64,000 nucleotides of DNA from Vibrio sp. PID17_43 (GCF_002608565.1 NZ_LIXM01000011.1:62001-126000), one strand, 5' to 3'. Positions 34,296 to 43,931 are shown, numbered from the stretch's first letter. Notes: a model not told the origin generated them from the letters alone. Made by a program: numbers and translations.

Positions 34296-36695
34296 TTAAG
34301 ACTGCTGAGCCTCTCTGGCTTCAGGCTCTTTTTCTGGAGTGTGCTTAGGATTAAGTACGACCGCTTTTGCTCCTAATAAATAGGCAAGAGCAGGTAATAG
34401 CAGTATCGCGCCTAGCACATTTACTAGGAACATGAAGGCGAGAAGTAATCCCATGTCGGCCTGAAATTTCAACGAAGAGAATGCCCAGGTTGCCACGCTT
34501 ACCGACATCGTCACCGCAGTGAAAATTGCTGGGATGCCACGAGTTTGAATGGATTGGTAGAACGCTTCTCGTAGTGGGACGTCACGATTGAGAGCATGCT
34601 GCATTCGTTCATAAATGTAGATACCGTAATCGACCCCAACCCCAACCCCAAGCGCAATCACTGGTAAGGTGGCAACTTTTAGTCCAATGCCAAGTACGGC
34701 CATTAATGCATTACACATAATACAAACTAGCATTAGCGGTAGAATGACACACAGTGTGGCAATAAATGAACGGAAAGTGAGCCAACACAAAAAACCAATC
34801 GCAACGAAAATTGAGATCAGAATTTGAACTTCCGCTTTTTCTACCGCCTGATTGGTCGCGACAGCAACACCCGCGTTACCACCGAGTAGTCGAAATTCTG
34901 CATCGGTTAGGTTTGCATTTTGGATGAATGTCTGGATTTCAGAGATGACATGATTCAGCGTCGTACTTTGGTGATCATCGAGGTACACCATCATATTTAT
35001 GGTTTGACAACCATTGTCATTCAGACCAAGTTGTGGATGTGCGGCTTGAGCACCTGCACGTAATGCGACAGGATCACGCTGCAGAGTACGCCATAATGGG
35101 CTGCCTTCGTTATTACCGGAGACATATCGCTTAGCGTTGCCCGCCGTCGTGGCGACTGACTGAACACCATCGACGCCTCGCATATGAAAATCAAAACGCG
35201 AAACTGCATTCATGATTTCCCAGTTCAGGCAAGCTTCTTCTTGGTTCTTGGTCTCAAGGTAGACCGATAACACATCCATCCCAATGGAATAATCACTGAC
35301 GATTTTATCGTTGTCCAAATTGTAACGTGAGTCAGCATGTAACTCCGGAACTCCATTACCAATGTCGCCAGTCAATAAGCTACGCGATTGCCATGTCGCA
35401 CCCGCGAGCAAAATAAGCATTACGGCAACGGAGATTTTTGCTGGTTTTTCTGTTGCTAGCGAGGAGACTGCCCACCATAATGGACTGTGTTTGTTCTGCT
35501 CGGGAGTGTGACGAAGCGCCATACTTTCAAGGCTTAAATGCGAAAGTATGATCGGCATAAACATTTTATTGGTCATGATCATCATCGCAACGCCAAGGCA
35601 AGCGGTCACACCGAGCTCGTGGACGATTGGGATATCGATAACCATGATAACCATAAATCCAAGCGCGTTTGCGAGTAGCGCGACGGTGCCCGGAATTGCC
35701 AAGCGACGAAATGCATTCACGGCTGCTTCTTTACTATCAACCCCCGCCAAAACATCAAGTTTCCATGCGTTGGTCATTTGGACCGCGTGGGAGACACCAA
35801 TCGAAAAAATAAGGAAAGGGACTAATAAGGACATTGGATCAATACCGTAGCCAATGATGGGCAATGTCCCTAATAGCCAGATCACCGGCAGTAGTGCAAC
35901 CGCAACAATCAAGCCAGTCAGTTTAATTGACATGGTGTAGTGCCACAGTAAAAGCACAGTAACGACAAACGCAATAGAGAAAAACATCAAAACATTGGAT
36001 AAGCCATCCATGACATCGCCCATGACTTTTGCAAAGCCGATGATTTGGATTTCAACACCTGCACCGGAAAGCGCTTGGCGGATATTTTCTAGGTGCTTAG
36101 CTACGGCGGCATAGTCGGTTTTAAGTCCGGTTTCTGGATCGATATCGAGCAGTTCAGCTTGCACCATCGCCGATTTATGGTCGTTAGATACCAAGTTACC
36201 GATCTGACCTGATTTGGCCACATTACTTCTGACTTGCGCGAGGCTTGCTTTGTCTGCAGTGAAGCGAGATGGGATAACGACATCTCCCATAAAGCCAAAC
36301 TCGGTGACCTCAAGGTAGCGAACTTCGGGCGTAAAAAGAGATCGTACCGTGGCTCGGTTTACGCCCGGAGTGAAAAAAACACCATCGGTCGCTTTTCTTA
36401 AACGAGCGAGAAGCTCTGGGTTGTAAATATCCCCCTCCCCCTTCCAAGTTAAGCTGACCATGACACGGTTGGTACCAGTAAACTTATCGGCATGCTCTAG
36501 AAAGGCTTCCATATACTGGTGTTTGATTGGGATTAGTTTGGTAAAACCTGGATCAAATCGTGTTTTAGTCGCGGTGTAACTCAATAGAACGGTTAAAACT
36601 AAGAAAAACAGTGCTAGCGGAAAGCGCCAATGAATGATCAATCGACCTAACTTATCCACAAATAAATGACTACGTGTAAGGGCTTGTGTTGACAT
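34296..36695 (-). CDS. RND/MMPL-family transporter
   Basis: 799 aa from MSTQALTRSH (GGAG upstream; an ATG at 36716 overlaps the previous stop and has no site). Two repeats each of one transmembrane helix, a large periplasmic loop and a five-helix sterol-sensing-like bundle. The proton-relay region shows GVGVDYGIYIYERMQ in the second half and GIDPMSLLVPFLIFSIGVSHAV in the first. These hydrophobe exporter or importer proteins are regularly found next to DUF1302, DUF1329 and YCF48-like genes in proteobacterial steroid, alkane and terpene clusters, as here. Likely moves a steroid or its metabolite across the envelope. Direction unknown. Confidence 0.8.
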   Translation of the reverse strand: MSTQALTRSHLFVDKLGRLIIHWRFPLALFFLVLTVLLSYTATKTRFDPGFTKLIPIKHQYMEAFLEHADKFTGTNRVMVSLTWKGEGDIYNPELLARLRKATDGVFFTPGVNRATVRSLFTPEVRYLEVTEFGFMGDVVIPSRFTADKASLAQVRSNVAKSGQIGNLVSNDHKSAMVQAELLDIDPETGLKTDYAAVAKHLENIRQALSGAGVEIQIIGFAKVMGDVMDGLSNVLMFFSIAFVVTVLLLWHYTMSIKLTGLIVAVALLPVIWLLGTLPIIGYGIDPMSLLVPFLIFSIGVSHAVQMTNAWKLDVLAGVDSKEAAVNAFRRLAIPGTVALLANALGFMVIMVIDIPIVHELGVTACLGVAMMIMTNKMFMPIILSHLSLESMALRHTPEQNKHSPLWWAVSSLATEKPAKISVAVMLILLAGATWQSRSLLTGDIGNGVPELHADSRYNLDNDKIVSDYSIGMDVLSVYLETKNQEEACLNWEIMNAVSRFDFHMRGVDGVQSVATTAGNAKRYVSGNNEGSPLWRTLQRDPVALRAGAQAAHPQLGLNDNGCQTINMMVYLDDHQSTTLNHVISEIQTFIQNANLTDAEFRLLGGNAGVAVATNQAVEKAEVQILISIFVAIGFLCWLTFRSFIATLCVILPLMLVCIMCNALMAVLGIGLKVATLPVIALGVGVGVDYGIYIYERMQHALNRDVPLREAFYQSIQTRGIPAIFTAVTMSVSVATWAFSSLKFQADMGLLLAFMFLVNVLGAILLLPALAYLLGAKAVVLNPKHTPEKEPEAREAQQS

Positions 36696-36712
36696 GGTTA
36701 CTCCGAATTCAA

Positions 36713-37723
36713 TCACTTGTTGATAATGGTTGACTTATAAGCGATTTCTTTAGCATCAGACACAGGGAAATGAATCACACCTGCGTCTGAACCCAGTAGA
36801 AGGTCACCGCTGTCAAGTAGATGGATATCGGTGATGGTTTCGCGCCCACCGCGTCTAAGCAGGTTGAAACTCTCACCGTTATCGGTTGAGGACAGTAATA
36901 ACCCACCCTGCCCGCCCAGCATGATTTGGCCGTCGGGCAATTGAAGGTGTGCAAAAAGAGAAATAGGCAGGTTGAAATCGGCTTTTTGCCAGCTGATGCC
37001 GTCATCAAAGGAACGGAATATGTTGCCGCGCATGCCGTAAATTAGCCAAGACTGGTTACCAAGATGGATGCCGCCATAAAAAGAACCGTCGTAGAATGGC
37101 GTGATGCTTTGCCAGGATTGACCGTTGTCTTCTGATCTCAGTACTGTGCCCGCTTCGCCGGCAATCAATCGAGTCTTGCCTTCCTTTGGCACTATCATGG
37201 CATTGAGATGCCAATCCGTTTGTGCCGGAGGTGGCACATCCTGCCAAGTGTTTCCGTTATCATTCGATATTCTGGTCAGGCCATAAGCACCAATGGTGGC
37301 CCATTGATTCTTGGTGACCTGGCTGATGTTTAGCAGTGGTACGCTGTGCTCACTGCCGAAACTTACTTCATTCCAGTTCGCACCGCCATCTTGGGTTTGT
37401 AATATCCAACCTTCGTGCCCAATGGCTAGCCCATATGATTCAGTTTGAAACGTGAGATCGGTAATCAGCGCATGTCGCTGTGTGTTGATATTGGCTTTGT
37501 TCCACGTTTGACCATTATCTTGAGAGAGGAGAATATGACCTAGCTCTCCAGCGGCGATAAGTCCGAGCTTTGACTGAGCGACGCTAGTAATGATCATATT
37601 CTTGACAGGGATTTCGGTTGCCGCGAGAGGTTCAGTTATCCTTGGTGCAAAAGCTATGGTGCCAGCTGTGGCCATGATAAGTGACAAAGCGATTGCAATT
37701 GGCGTAGTTGCCATTTTTTTCAT
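36713..37723 (-). CDS. YCF48-like beta-propeller protein, exported
   Basis: 336 aa from MKKMATTPI (GAGGTGG upstream). N-terminal signal peptide, then repeated blades with the pattern LSQDNGQTWNKA, QTQDGGANWNEV, SNDNGNTWQDV, SEDNGQSWQSI, FDDGISWQKA, the BNR/sortilin-like or YCF48 repeat. Paired with an RND transporter here, as in many hydrophobic-substrate clusters, where its role is unproven; a periplasmic adaptor is a reasonable guess. First gene of its operon; an operator copy lies 101 bp upstream. Confidence 0.75.
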   Translation of the reverse strand: MKKMATTPIAIALSLIMATAGTIAFAPRITEPLAATEIPVKNMIITSVAQSKLGLIAAGELGHILLSQDNGQTWNKANINTQRHALITDLTFQTESYGLAIGHEGWILQTQDGGANWNEVSFGSEHSVPLLNISQVTKNQWATIGAYGLTRISNDNGNTWQDVPPPAQTDWHLNAMIVPKEGKTRLIAGEAGTVLRSEDNGQSWQSITPFYDGSFYGGIHLGNQSWLIYGMRGNIFRSFDDGISWQKADFNLPISLFAHLQLPDGQIMLGGQGGLLLSSTDNGESFNLLRRGGRETITDIHLLDSGDLLLGSDAGVIHFPVSDAKEIAYKSTIINK

Positions 37724-37824
37724 ATACCACCTCGTTTCAATGTTATTTGGCATCGTTCCTTAATGCGCATTTTTGTCGTGCATAACAGTAGACCCTAGTT
37801 ATAGTTGCACATACGGATCACTGG

Positions 37825-37842
37825 CATCGTCCAAACGGGCTA
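37825..37842 (-). promoter_or_regulatory. Steroid-operon operator motif, copy 6 (before the YCF48/RND unit)
   Basis: Read leftward: TAGCCC-GTTT-GGACGATG. One mismatch to the left half of the consensus. Confidence 0.6.
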
Positions 37843-37949
37843 GGTGGATATTTTTCAGTTTAAATGCGTCGGTGGTCGCCGATTAATTAGTGGGAAATGC
37901 AATGTGGTTGACGGAATTAAGGACAGACATTGACGTGACGTTGAATAAA

Positions 37950-37977
37950 AAAATGGAGGCGTTATCGCCTCCATTTT
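37950..37977 (-). terminator. Rho-independent terminator after the DUF1302 gene
   Basis: AAAATGGAGGCG pairs with CGCCTCCATTTT around TTAT. Read leftward it is followed by a T-run. It separates the DUF1329-DUF1302 unit from the YCF48-RND-SDR unit. Confidence 0.85.
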
Positions 37978-37984
37978 ATGCTCA

Positions 37985-39544
37985 TTAAAATGCGTATTTA
38001 GCGGTAAAAGAGATGTTGTCTCTATCACTTAAAGGACGTTCTTTAATTGGGTTACCAACATCTGGATTACCAAAGTATCCAGCATATTGAAGAGTTAATA
38101 GAATATTGGATTCGTTGTGAGTCAACTCAGCACCGACTCGTGCACGATGGTCGCCTTCACCGCCCACACCACCGGTAAGCGTGCGCCCTGAAATCTGGCC
38201 GGTATAACCGATAGGGATGGATAGCCCCCACCCTTCAGAGAAACTAGGGTAAGATAGGATCAGTGTTGCCGCAACTGCTAGGCTATGATCATCATAATAT
38301 ACTTTATCACTTTCAGGGTTTGGTAGGCTAGGCGGAATTCCGGCGATGTTGCGCTTATCTGCATCAAGAATATCAACGTAGGCGATTTCTGCCGTAAGGT
38401 TGACTGATTCCGCAATGGCGTTGCGACCAAAGTTAACAATGGTGTTTAAATTGGTTTGCAACACTTCGCCTCGAGACGCAAGGGGTACGGCGTTCCCAAA
38501 CAGAGCACCTTCAACGAACACAGGTGCGCCGTCTTTGTATGAAACTTCCGCCGCAATAGAGGCAATGCCCACATTGGTTGAATAGGTTAAACCGTATAGT
38601 TTAATATCATCAAAATAAATGATATTGTATTTCCCTGGAGTACCAGGAACAAGGCTATACTGAGTTTCAACGAGCGGGATACGGTCGGAATAGTTGAGGT
38701 AGTACAAGCCCACTTCTGATACATCGGTCACGCGATAACGAGTACCAATGCCCCACTGGTCGGTTTTACCTGGCTCGATATTAGCCCCGCGAGAGGCGAC
38801 AACACAAGGTTCGCCCGGAGGTTGGGTTAAACATGTTGCCCCCTCACCAACCGCTTGAGAGGTACTGAAAAAGGTACCTGGCTCAGGAACCAATGTTTCT
38901 TGCCAATTAAACTGCCATTGTGCAAGTAGAGACAATTCTGGGGTGACTTCTAGCTGCATCGAAACCTGGTCTTCAGGTAGAAGTATTTCCTTTACTTCTG
39001 TACCCGGAACGGAGGCTTTAATCGCATCGGTCGGTCCTTGCGCTAGCGAGATGCTAGGAAAAAATAATCCCTCACCCCATGCAACTACATGGCGACCTAC
39101 GCGAATATCCGCATAGCCGTATTCACCATATGGAAAAGAAGTGTAGCCATAAAAATCGAGTAGGCGGGTGTAACCACCGCTGTATTTCTGTGCATCGTGA
39201 GAAAATTTATCATTTTGATAAACATGATCGTAAAAAGTACTTGCAGAGGCAACAAAACCAAAGTTATCCCATCTCAAATGCCCTTCGAGTAACAGGTAAA
39301 GACCATTACCGATCATGTCGTACTGGTCAAAATTACTGTCGCCGACTGACCCTTTCCCTGTTTTTGGGTTATATGCCAATACTGGATCGGGCTCTTCTAA
39401 GCGCATACCAGCGGAATAAGTGATGGTTCCTTTCCAATCCAACGTGGCATCATTGCCTAGATTGATGGTTTCTCCAGCTTGCGAACTAGAAGCAAATAGT
39501 GCTAACCAGAGAGCAGATTTTTTATAATTGGTTGTCAGTTTCAC
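37985..39544 (-). CDS. DUF1302 family outer-membrane protein
   Basis: 519 aa. Signal peptide (MKLTTNYKKSALWLALFASSSQA), then an aromatic, beta-strand-rich sequence ending in NISFTAKYAF, the terminal aromatic residue typical of outer-membrane barrels. Conserved family stretches include WKGTITYSAGMRL, RVGRHVVAWGEGLFFP and GIGTRYRV. DUF1302 proteins are always close to DUF1329 proteins and are believed to be channels for hydrophobic compounds. Follows the DUF1329 gene by 15 bp. The function in steroid uptake is inference from location and co-regulation. Confidence 0.8.
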   Translation of the reverse strand: MKLTTNYKKSALWLALFASSSQAGETINLGNDATLDWKGTITYSAGMRLEEPDPVLAYNPKTGKGSVGDSNFDQYDMIGNGLYLLLEGHLRWDNFGFVASASTFYDHVYQNDKFSHDAQKYSGGYTRLLDFYGYTSFPYGEYGYADIRVGRHVVAWGEGLFFPSISLAQGPTDAIKASVPGTEVKEILLPEDQVSMQLEVTPELSLLAQWQFNWQETLVPEPGTFFSTSQAVGEGATCLTQPPGEPCVVASRGANIEPGKTDQWGIGTRYRVTDVSEVGLYYLNYSDRIPLVETQYSLVPGTPGKYNIIYFDDIKLYGLTYSTNVGIASIAAEVSYKDGAPVFVEGALFGNAVPLASRGEVLQTNLNTIVNFGRNAIAESVNLTAEIAYVDILDADKRNIAGIPPSLPNPESDKVYYDDHSLAVAATLILSYPSFSEGWGLSIPIGYTGQISGRTLTGGVGGEGDHRARVGAELTHNESNILLTLQYAGYFGNPDVGNPIKERPLSDRDNISFTAKYAF

Positions 39545-39559
39545 GTTTCTGCTCTCCTA

Positions 39560-40945
39560 TTAATGGCTCAGACGGCGCAGTGCGGCTGGCGTAAAGTTGT
39601 TAGCCGTGAAGTTACCTTTGTTTAGAATTGGTGCAATACCACGTTCTTGGAACAGGTTGTAACCTACATAACCTCCGCTTTTCAGATCGTGATAGAAGCT
39701 TGAACCTGCCTCATAAGCTTTGGCATCAAACGCGTAGTAGTAGTTGATGTAAGCGTATTGAACTAGTTCGCCACGGGTGTCATAAAAATCACTGGCAATG
39801 GCATGCCAAGTATCTTCGTCAATGTACATCACACGTTTTCCATATTTATGACGGTACTCGTCTTTAAGGTTGCCTTCTAACACCCAAACACGACGGAGCT
39901 CGTAGCGCATAAAATCAGGGTTTGCATGATTTTTCGTTAAAAGCGCATCATAGGTGACATCATCTTGGTGTACTCGGTAGGCGTTGGCCGGGATGTACAT
40001 TTCACGGCGCTCAAATGCTTTCCACTCATAGCGCTCAGGCGAGCCGTTCATTAGGCGATCCGAGTCAAGCGTTAGCTTGCCGGATGTGCCTGTTAATGGG
40101 GTATCGAAACCATACTCAGGCAGCTGACGAACACGACGAGTACCTGGGTTGTAAGTCCACGCTAGACGTTTACCACGGGCAAAGTTAACTGGCTCAGAAG
40201 TCACTGTTGCATTACCTTTTTGGCGTGTTGGCAAAATTGAGGACACAAAGCTGTAAGCCATTACACCTTCCATCGGCTTACCTACCTCATCCGGGTGGTT
40301 CGTCATGTCGAGGCCCTTATTGATGGTACGCGCCCAGGCAATTGATCCAGTAGAACTGACGTCAGCGACATCGCGAGTGGTGTTGTAAGTGTAAGGACGG
40401 TGTGGAAAAGTCTGATTCGCATAGATTTGCATTGGTTGGCTAAGATCAGGGATAGGGAATGGTGCGCCACCTTTGTAGCCGGAAAAACCAAAACCATCGT
40501 CGATCAGCTCAGCGTCAACGGCGTTTTTCTTAATCGCCACACAAACGTCATCTGGATAACGGAAATCGCGACGACCTGGGTAGATGGGCATTTTAAACGT
40601 ATCTGGGTACTGCTTGAACATCGCAATTTGTCCCTGAGACAATTTGTCCGCGTAGTCATTGAAGTTCTGGCCATCAATCACATAGAGCGGTTTATCATCT
40701 TTGTATGGGTCGACGAGTGGTTGACCCACGTTTAACTCATAATCGACATGCTCTGGCTTTCCTAGCCATTTGCCTGAATACGCTGGGATAGTCCCTGCTT
40801 CATTGCCAGCTGCAATTGCGCCGGTACAAGTTAATGCGTTGCCCAATTGGCTCGCTTCTTCTTGCGACACCTTAGCCAATACTGAGGTCGATGGTACCAG
40901 TAGCATACTGGCTAGTAGAGCGGGGAATCCTTTCTGGTATTTCAT
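39560..40945 (-). CDS. DUF1329 family periplasmic lipid-carrier-like protein
   Basis: 461 aa from MKYQKGFPALL (AAGGAGAG upstream; the frame opens earlier without a site). Signal peptide ending near STSVLAK. DUF1329 members have an outer-membrane lipoprotein-carrier-like fold (LolA/LolB-related), suited to hold one hydrophobic molecule. Recognised by AWTYNPGTRRVRQLPEYGFD and KRMYIDEDTW-like KRVMYIDEDTWHAI. First gene of its operon with an operator 117 bp upstream. A shuttle for steroids between the DUF1302 channel and the inner membrane is plausible. Confidence 0.8.
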   Translation of the reverse strand: MKYQKGFPALLASMLLVPSTSVLAKVSQEEASQLGNALTCTGAIAAGNEAGTIPAYSGKWLGKPEHVDYELNVGQPLVDPYKDDKPLYVIDGQNFNDYADKLSQGQIAMFKQYPDTFKMPIYPGRRDFRYPDDVCVAIKKNAVDAELIDDGFGFSGYKGGAPFPIPDLSQPMQIYANQTFPHRPYTYNTTRDVADVSSTGSIAWARTINKGLDMTNHPDEVGKPMEGVMAYSFVSSILPTRQKGNATVTSEPVNFARGKRLAWTYNPGTRRVRQLPEYGFDTPLTGTSGKLTLDSDRLMNGSPERYEWKAFERREMYIPANAYRVHQDDVTYDALLTKNHANPDFMRYELRRVWVLEGNLKDEYRHKYGKRVMYIDEDTWHAIASDFYDTRGELVQYAYINYYYAFDAKAYEAGSSFYHDLKSGGYVGYNLFQERGIAPILNKGNFTANNFTPAALRRLSH

Positions 40946-41061
40946 GCTTCTCTCCTTTGTTCCTTCACCTGTTATCCGTGCTTTATCACCGTTAATCAGT
41001 ACATCGAAGTGTTTTTGTTTGAGTATCACAGAATGATTATTTTCGAAGCACTACGGAACGG

Positions 41062-41079
41062 AATCGTCTATTGGGACTA
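41062..41079 (-). promoter_or_regulatory. Steroid-operon operator motif, copy 7 (before the DUF1329 unit)
   Basis: Read leftward: TAGTCC-CAAT-AGACGATT. Two mismatches in the right half. It lies 27 bp from the opposite-facing copy at 41107. Confidence 0.6.
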
Positions 41080-41106
41080 GGAGCTAAATCTATGCGTCAT
41101 AAACTG

Positions 41107-41124
41107 TAGTCCGTATTGACGATG
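41107..41124 (+). promoter_or_regulatory. Steroid-operon operator motif, copy 8 (before hsaB)
   Basis: TAGTCC-GTAT-TGACGATG, 69 bp before the hsaB start, identical over 18 bp to the hsaA copy at 3636-3653. Confidence 0.7.
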
Positions 41125-41193
41125 GAGGTCGCCACGTTCCTTTCAATAATGACAGGGTCAAAGACAACTCATTTTTGTAGAGAGGAAGAGCTG

Positions 41194-42162
41194 ATGCAGC
41201 AATCGAATATCGATCCTAAGGCGCTCCGTAACGCCTTAGGTACATTCACCACGGGCGTGACCATCATTACGACTCGAGATGGTGAAGGACAAGCGGTTGG
41301 CCTAACCGCAAACAGCTTCAATTCGGTTTCGCTTGATCCACCGTTGGTACTTTGGAGTCTGGCTAAAACTGCGCTGAGTGTACCGGCATTTACGTCAGCA
41401 ACACATTGGAACGTTCACGTGTTGTCGTCAGCTCAGCAAGAACTATCGAACCGATTTGCTTCGAAAGGTGAGGATAAGTTTTCAGGGCTAGAACTGGATA
41501 AAGGTGTCTCGGACGCACCGTTGCTTCAGCAGTGTACGGCGCGTTTTCAGTGTCGTACGGCGTTTACGCATGACGGCGGGGACCACATCATTTTTATCGG
41601 CGAAGTGATCGCTTTTGACCAACAAGACCTGCCTCCTCTGGCATTCCAGTCAGGCCAATATGCGGTTACTGCGAAAAAACCGTGGCAGGAGCTAAAACTT
41701 TCATCGGCGAGTGAGGCATTAGAATGCAGCTACAGTGAAGATTTACTGGGTTACCTTTTGGGGCGAGCTCATTTTCAAATGTTAGGTAGAATGCAAAAAA
41801 CCCTTAAAGAGCAAAGCATCACGGCGATGCACTTCTTTGCCTTATCGGTGTTGGCGATTCAGGACGATATTGGACTGAACGAAATTAATGCACATGTCGA
41901 TTATACCGGCCAAAAAATTGAAACTCAGCATATGGATGAGCTGGTCAAGCAGGGCGCGGTTCGAGAGATTGACGGCCGATACGTACTGACGGAAAACGGT
42001 CACCAAGCCGCATTGCTGCACATTTCCGAAGCCAAAGTGATTGAACAGGAAATGGTCGCACAACTAGGCGAAGGCGATGTGATGGCGTTGAAAGTCATTT
42101 TAAAACGCCTGATCCAGCAAACCGACCCCGGCCTACCAGATTTATGGGCGAACGCATCTTAA
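41194..42162 (+). CDS. hsaB: HsaB-type flavin reductase fused to a MarR-like winged-helix domain
   Basis: 322 aa from MQQSNIDPKAL (AGAGGAAGAG upstream). Residues about 1-165 are a flavin reductase domain (FTTGVTIITTRDGEGQAVGL, TANSFNSVSLDPPLVLWSL), supplying reduced FMN/FAD to HsaA. About residues 185-310 look like a MarR-type winged helix (QDDIGLNEINAHVDYTG, VREIDGRYVLTENGHQAA). Simple HsaB proteins are around 190 aa. The same two-part layout is known in C1-HpaH of Acinetobacter baumannii, where the MarR-like part is a ligand-sensing autoinhibitory domain. So the reductase activity here may be switched on by the phenolic steroid. First gene of the hsaB-E-G-F-hsdA unit. Confidence 0.85.
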   Translation: MQQSNIDPKALRNALGTFTTGVTIITTRDGEGQAVGLTANSFNSVSLDPPLVLWSLAKTALSVPAFTSATHWNVHVLSSAQQELSNRFASKGEDKFSGLELDKGVSDAPLLQQCTARFQCRTAFTHDGGDHIIFIGEVIAFDQQDLPPLAFQSGQYAVTAKKPWQELKLSSASEALECSYSEDLLGYLLGRAHFQMLGRMQKTLKEQSITAMHFFALSVLAIQDDIGLNEINAHVDYTGQKIETQHMDELVKQGAVREIDGRYVLTENGHQAALLHISEAKVIEQEMVAQLGEGDVMALKVILKRLIQQTDPGLPDLWANAS

Positions 42163-42172
42163 GGAATGGTTT

Positions 42173-42970
42173 ATGAGCAATATTGCAATAGAAAAATATG
42201 GCGAGCAATTATATCAAGCTTTACGCCAACGTAAGACCATCGCCCCTTTGGTATCTGGTGAGGAGAGTCACTTACTCACGATAGATGATGCGTACCAAAT
42301 CTCGCTGCATGCGTTAGAGAAGAGAGCCCAGGATGGTGAAGTCGTGATCGGGAAAAAAATCGGCGTTACCAGTAAAGCGGTGCAAGAGATGCTTAATGTT
42401 CATCAGCCAGATTTTGGGTTTCTTACTGATAGCATGCACTATCCAGATGGCAGTGAAATCAGTTTAGCGCAGGCTAAGTTGATTCAACCGCGCGCTGAAG
42501 GAGAAATTGCTTTTTGTCTCAAGCAGGATCTGATCGGCCCAGGTGTGACGGCAGAGCAAGTTATCGAGGCGACCGAATGGGTTGCACCTTGCTTTGAGAT
42601 TGTTGATTCTCGAATTGAAAATTGGCAGATCAGCATCATTGATACAGTGGCTGATAACGCATCTTGTGGTGTGTTTGTCATTGGCGAGTCACGCGTTGAT
42701 CCACGTACGGTCGACTTAGCGTTGGCCCAAATGAAGGTATACCACAATGGTGAGCTTGCGGTTCTCGGTTTAGGCAGTGCGGTTCAAGGTCATCCAGCGG
42801 AGGCCGTCGCTTGGTTGGCAAATACTTTAGGTGAATACGGCATTCCATTCAAAAAAGGCGAAATTATTCTTTCGGGTGCATTGGCACCATTAATTGATGC
42901 GAAAGTTGGTGATCGTTTTGATATGGAAATCGAAGGGTTAGGAAAAGCGAGCATCAGCTTTGCCGAGTAA
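42173..42970 (+). CDS. hsaE: 2-hydroxyhexa-2,4-dienoate hydratase (HsaE/TesE)
   Basis: 265 aa, the usual length for the MhpD/HsaE hydratase family of the fumarylacetoacetate-hydrolase fold. Shows GKKIGVTSKAVQEML, FGFLTDSMHY, PRAEGEIAFCL (metal-binding acidic residues) and GKASISF at the end. Adds water to 2-hydroxyhexa-2,4-dienoate, the small product of HsaD, giving 4-hydroxy-2-oxohexanoate. 10 bp behind hsaB, followed by hsaG and hsaF in pathway order. Confidence 0.9.
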   Translation: MSNIAIEKYGEQLYQALRQRKTIAPLVSGEESHLLTIDDAYQISLHALEKRAQDGEVVIGKKIGVTSKAVQEMLNVHQPDFGFLTDSMHYPDGSEISLAQAKLIQPRAEGEIAFCLKQDLIGPGVTAEQVIEATEWVAPCFEIVDSRIENWQISIIDTVADNASCGVFVIGESRVDPRTVDLALAQMKVYHNGELAVLGLGSAVQGHPAEAVAWLANTLGEYGIPFKKGEIILSGALAPLIDAKVGDRFDMEIEGLGKASISFAE

Positions 42971-43018
42971 GTCATTGCAATGGAAATTTCGAATTAGATA
43001 AAAATGAAGGATTAGTAA

Positions 43019-43921
43019 ATGAGTAAAATCAAATGTGCTCTGATCGGTTCAGGGAATATTGGCACAGATTTACTGTATAAATTGCAACGCAGTGGCGTGC
43101 TAGAACCAGTTTGGATGGTTGGTATTGATCCTGAGTCAGAGGGCCTAGCTCGCGCTCGTGATGCCGGGCTAAAAACTACGGCTCAAGGTGTCGATGGTTT
43201 GCTTCCTTATGTTAAAGAGGACGAGATCAAAATTGCTTTTGATGCCACGTCAGCTTATGTGCACGCAGAAAACTCTCGCAAACTAAATGAACTGGGTGTT
43301 GTGATGGTGGATCTCACGCCAGCGGCGATTGGTCCTTATTGTGTCCCGTCAGTGAATTTAAAGAAAATGGCCAGCTCGATCATGAATGTCAATATGGTGA
43401 CGTGTGGGGGCCAAGCGACCATTCCAATGGTTGCAGCGGTATCGCGAGTACAGGAAGTGGAATACGGTGAAATTGTTGCAACGGTTTCTTCCCGCTCAGT
43501 TGGTCCAGGTACACGTCAGAACGTTGATGAGTTTACTCGTACCACGGCGCGTGCCGTTGAAGAAGTCGGTGGGGCAAACACCGGTAAGGCGATCATCGTT
43601 ATTAACCCGGCCGAGCCTCCGCTCATTATGCGCGATACGATCCACTGCTTGACTAAGGAAGCGCCCGACCAAGCGGCGATCACTGAGTCTGTCCATGCGA
43701 TGATTACAGAAGTTCAGCGCTACGTACCAGGGTACACACTGAAGAACGGTCCAATCTTTGATGGCAACAAAGTGTCGATCTTCTTGGAAGTGGAAGGGTT
43801 AGGGGACTACTTGCCGAAATATGCCGGCAACCTTGACATTATGACCGCATCTGCAGCGAGAACGGCAGAAATGCTCGCTGTTGAACTGTTAGCGAACATT
43901 GAATCATCGGCTGTCGTATAA
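43019..43921 (+). CDS. hsaG: Acylating aldehyde dehydrogenase (HsaG/TesF)
   Basis: 300 aa. N-terminal NAD motif [15 protein letters not shown] and the catalytic thiol C129 in [13 protein letters not shown]. Converts the aldehyde released by HsaF (propanal in the steroid route) to the acyl-CoA with NAD and CoA. It forms a channelled complex with the aldolase encoded 10 bp downstream. Clear member of the BphJ/DmpF/HsaG family. Confidence 0.92.
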   Translation: MSKIKCALIGSGNIGTDLLYKLQRSGVLEPVWMVGIDPESEGLARARDAGLKTTAQGVDGLLPYVKEDEIKIAFDATSAYVHAENSRKLNELGVVMVDLTPAAIGPYCVPSVNLKKMASSIMNVNMVTCGGQATIPMVAAVSRVQEVEYGEIVATVSSRSVGPGTRQNVDEFTRTTARAVEEVGGANTGKAIIVINPAEPPLIMRDTIHCLTKEAPDQAAITESVHAMITEVQRYVPGYTLKNGPIFDGNKVSIFLEVEGLGDYLPKYAGNLDIMTASAARTAEMLAVELLANIESSAVV

Positions 43922-43931
43922 GGAGTGAACC

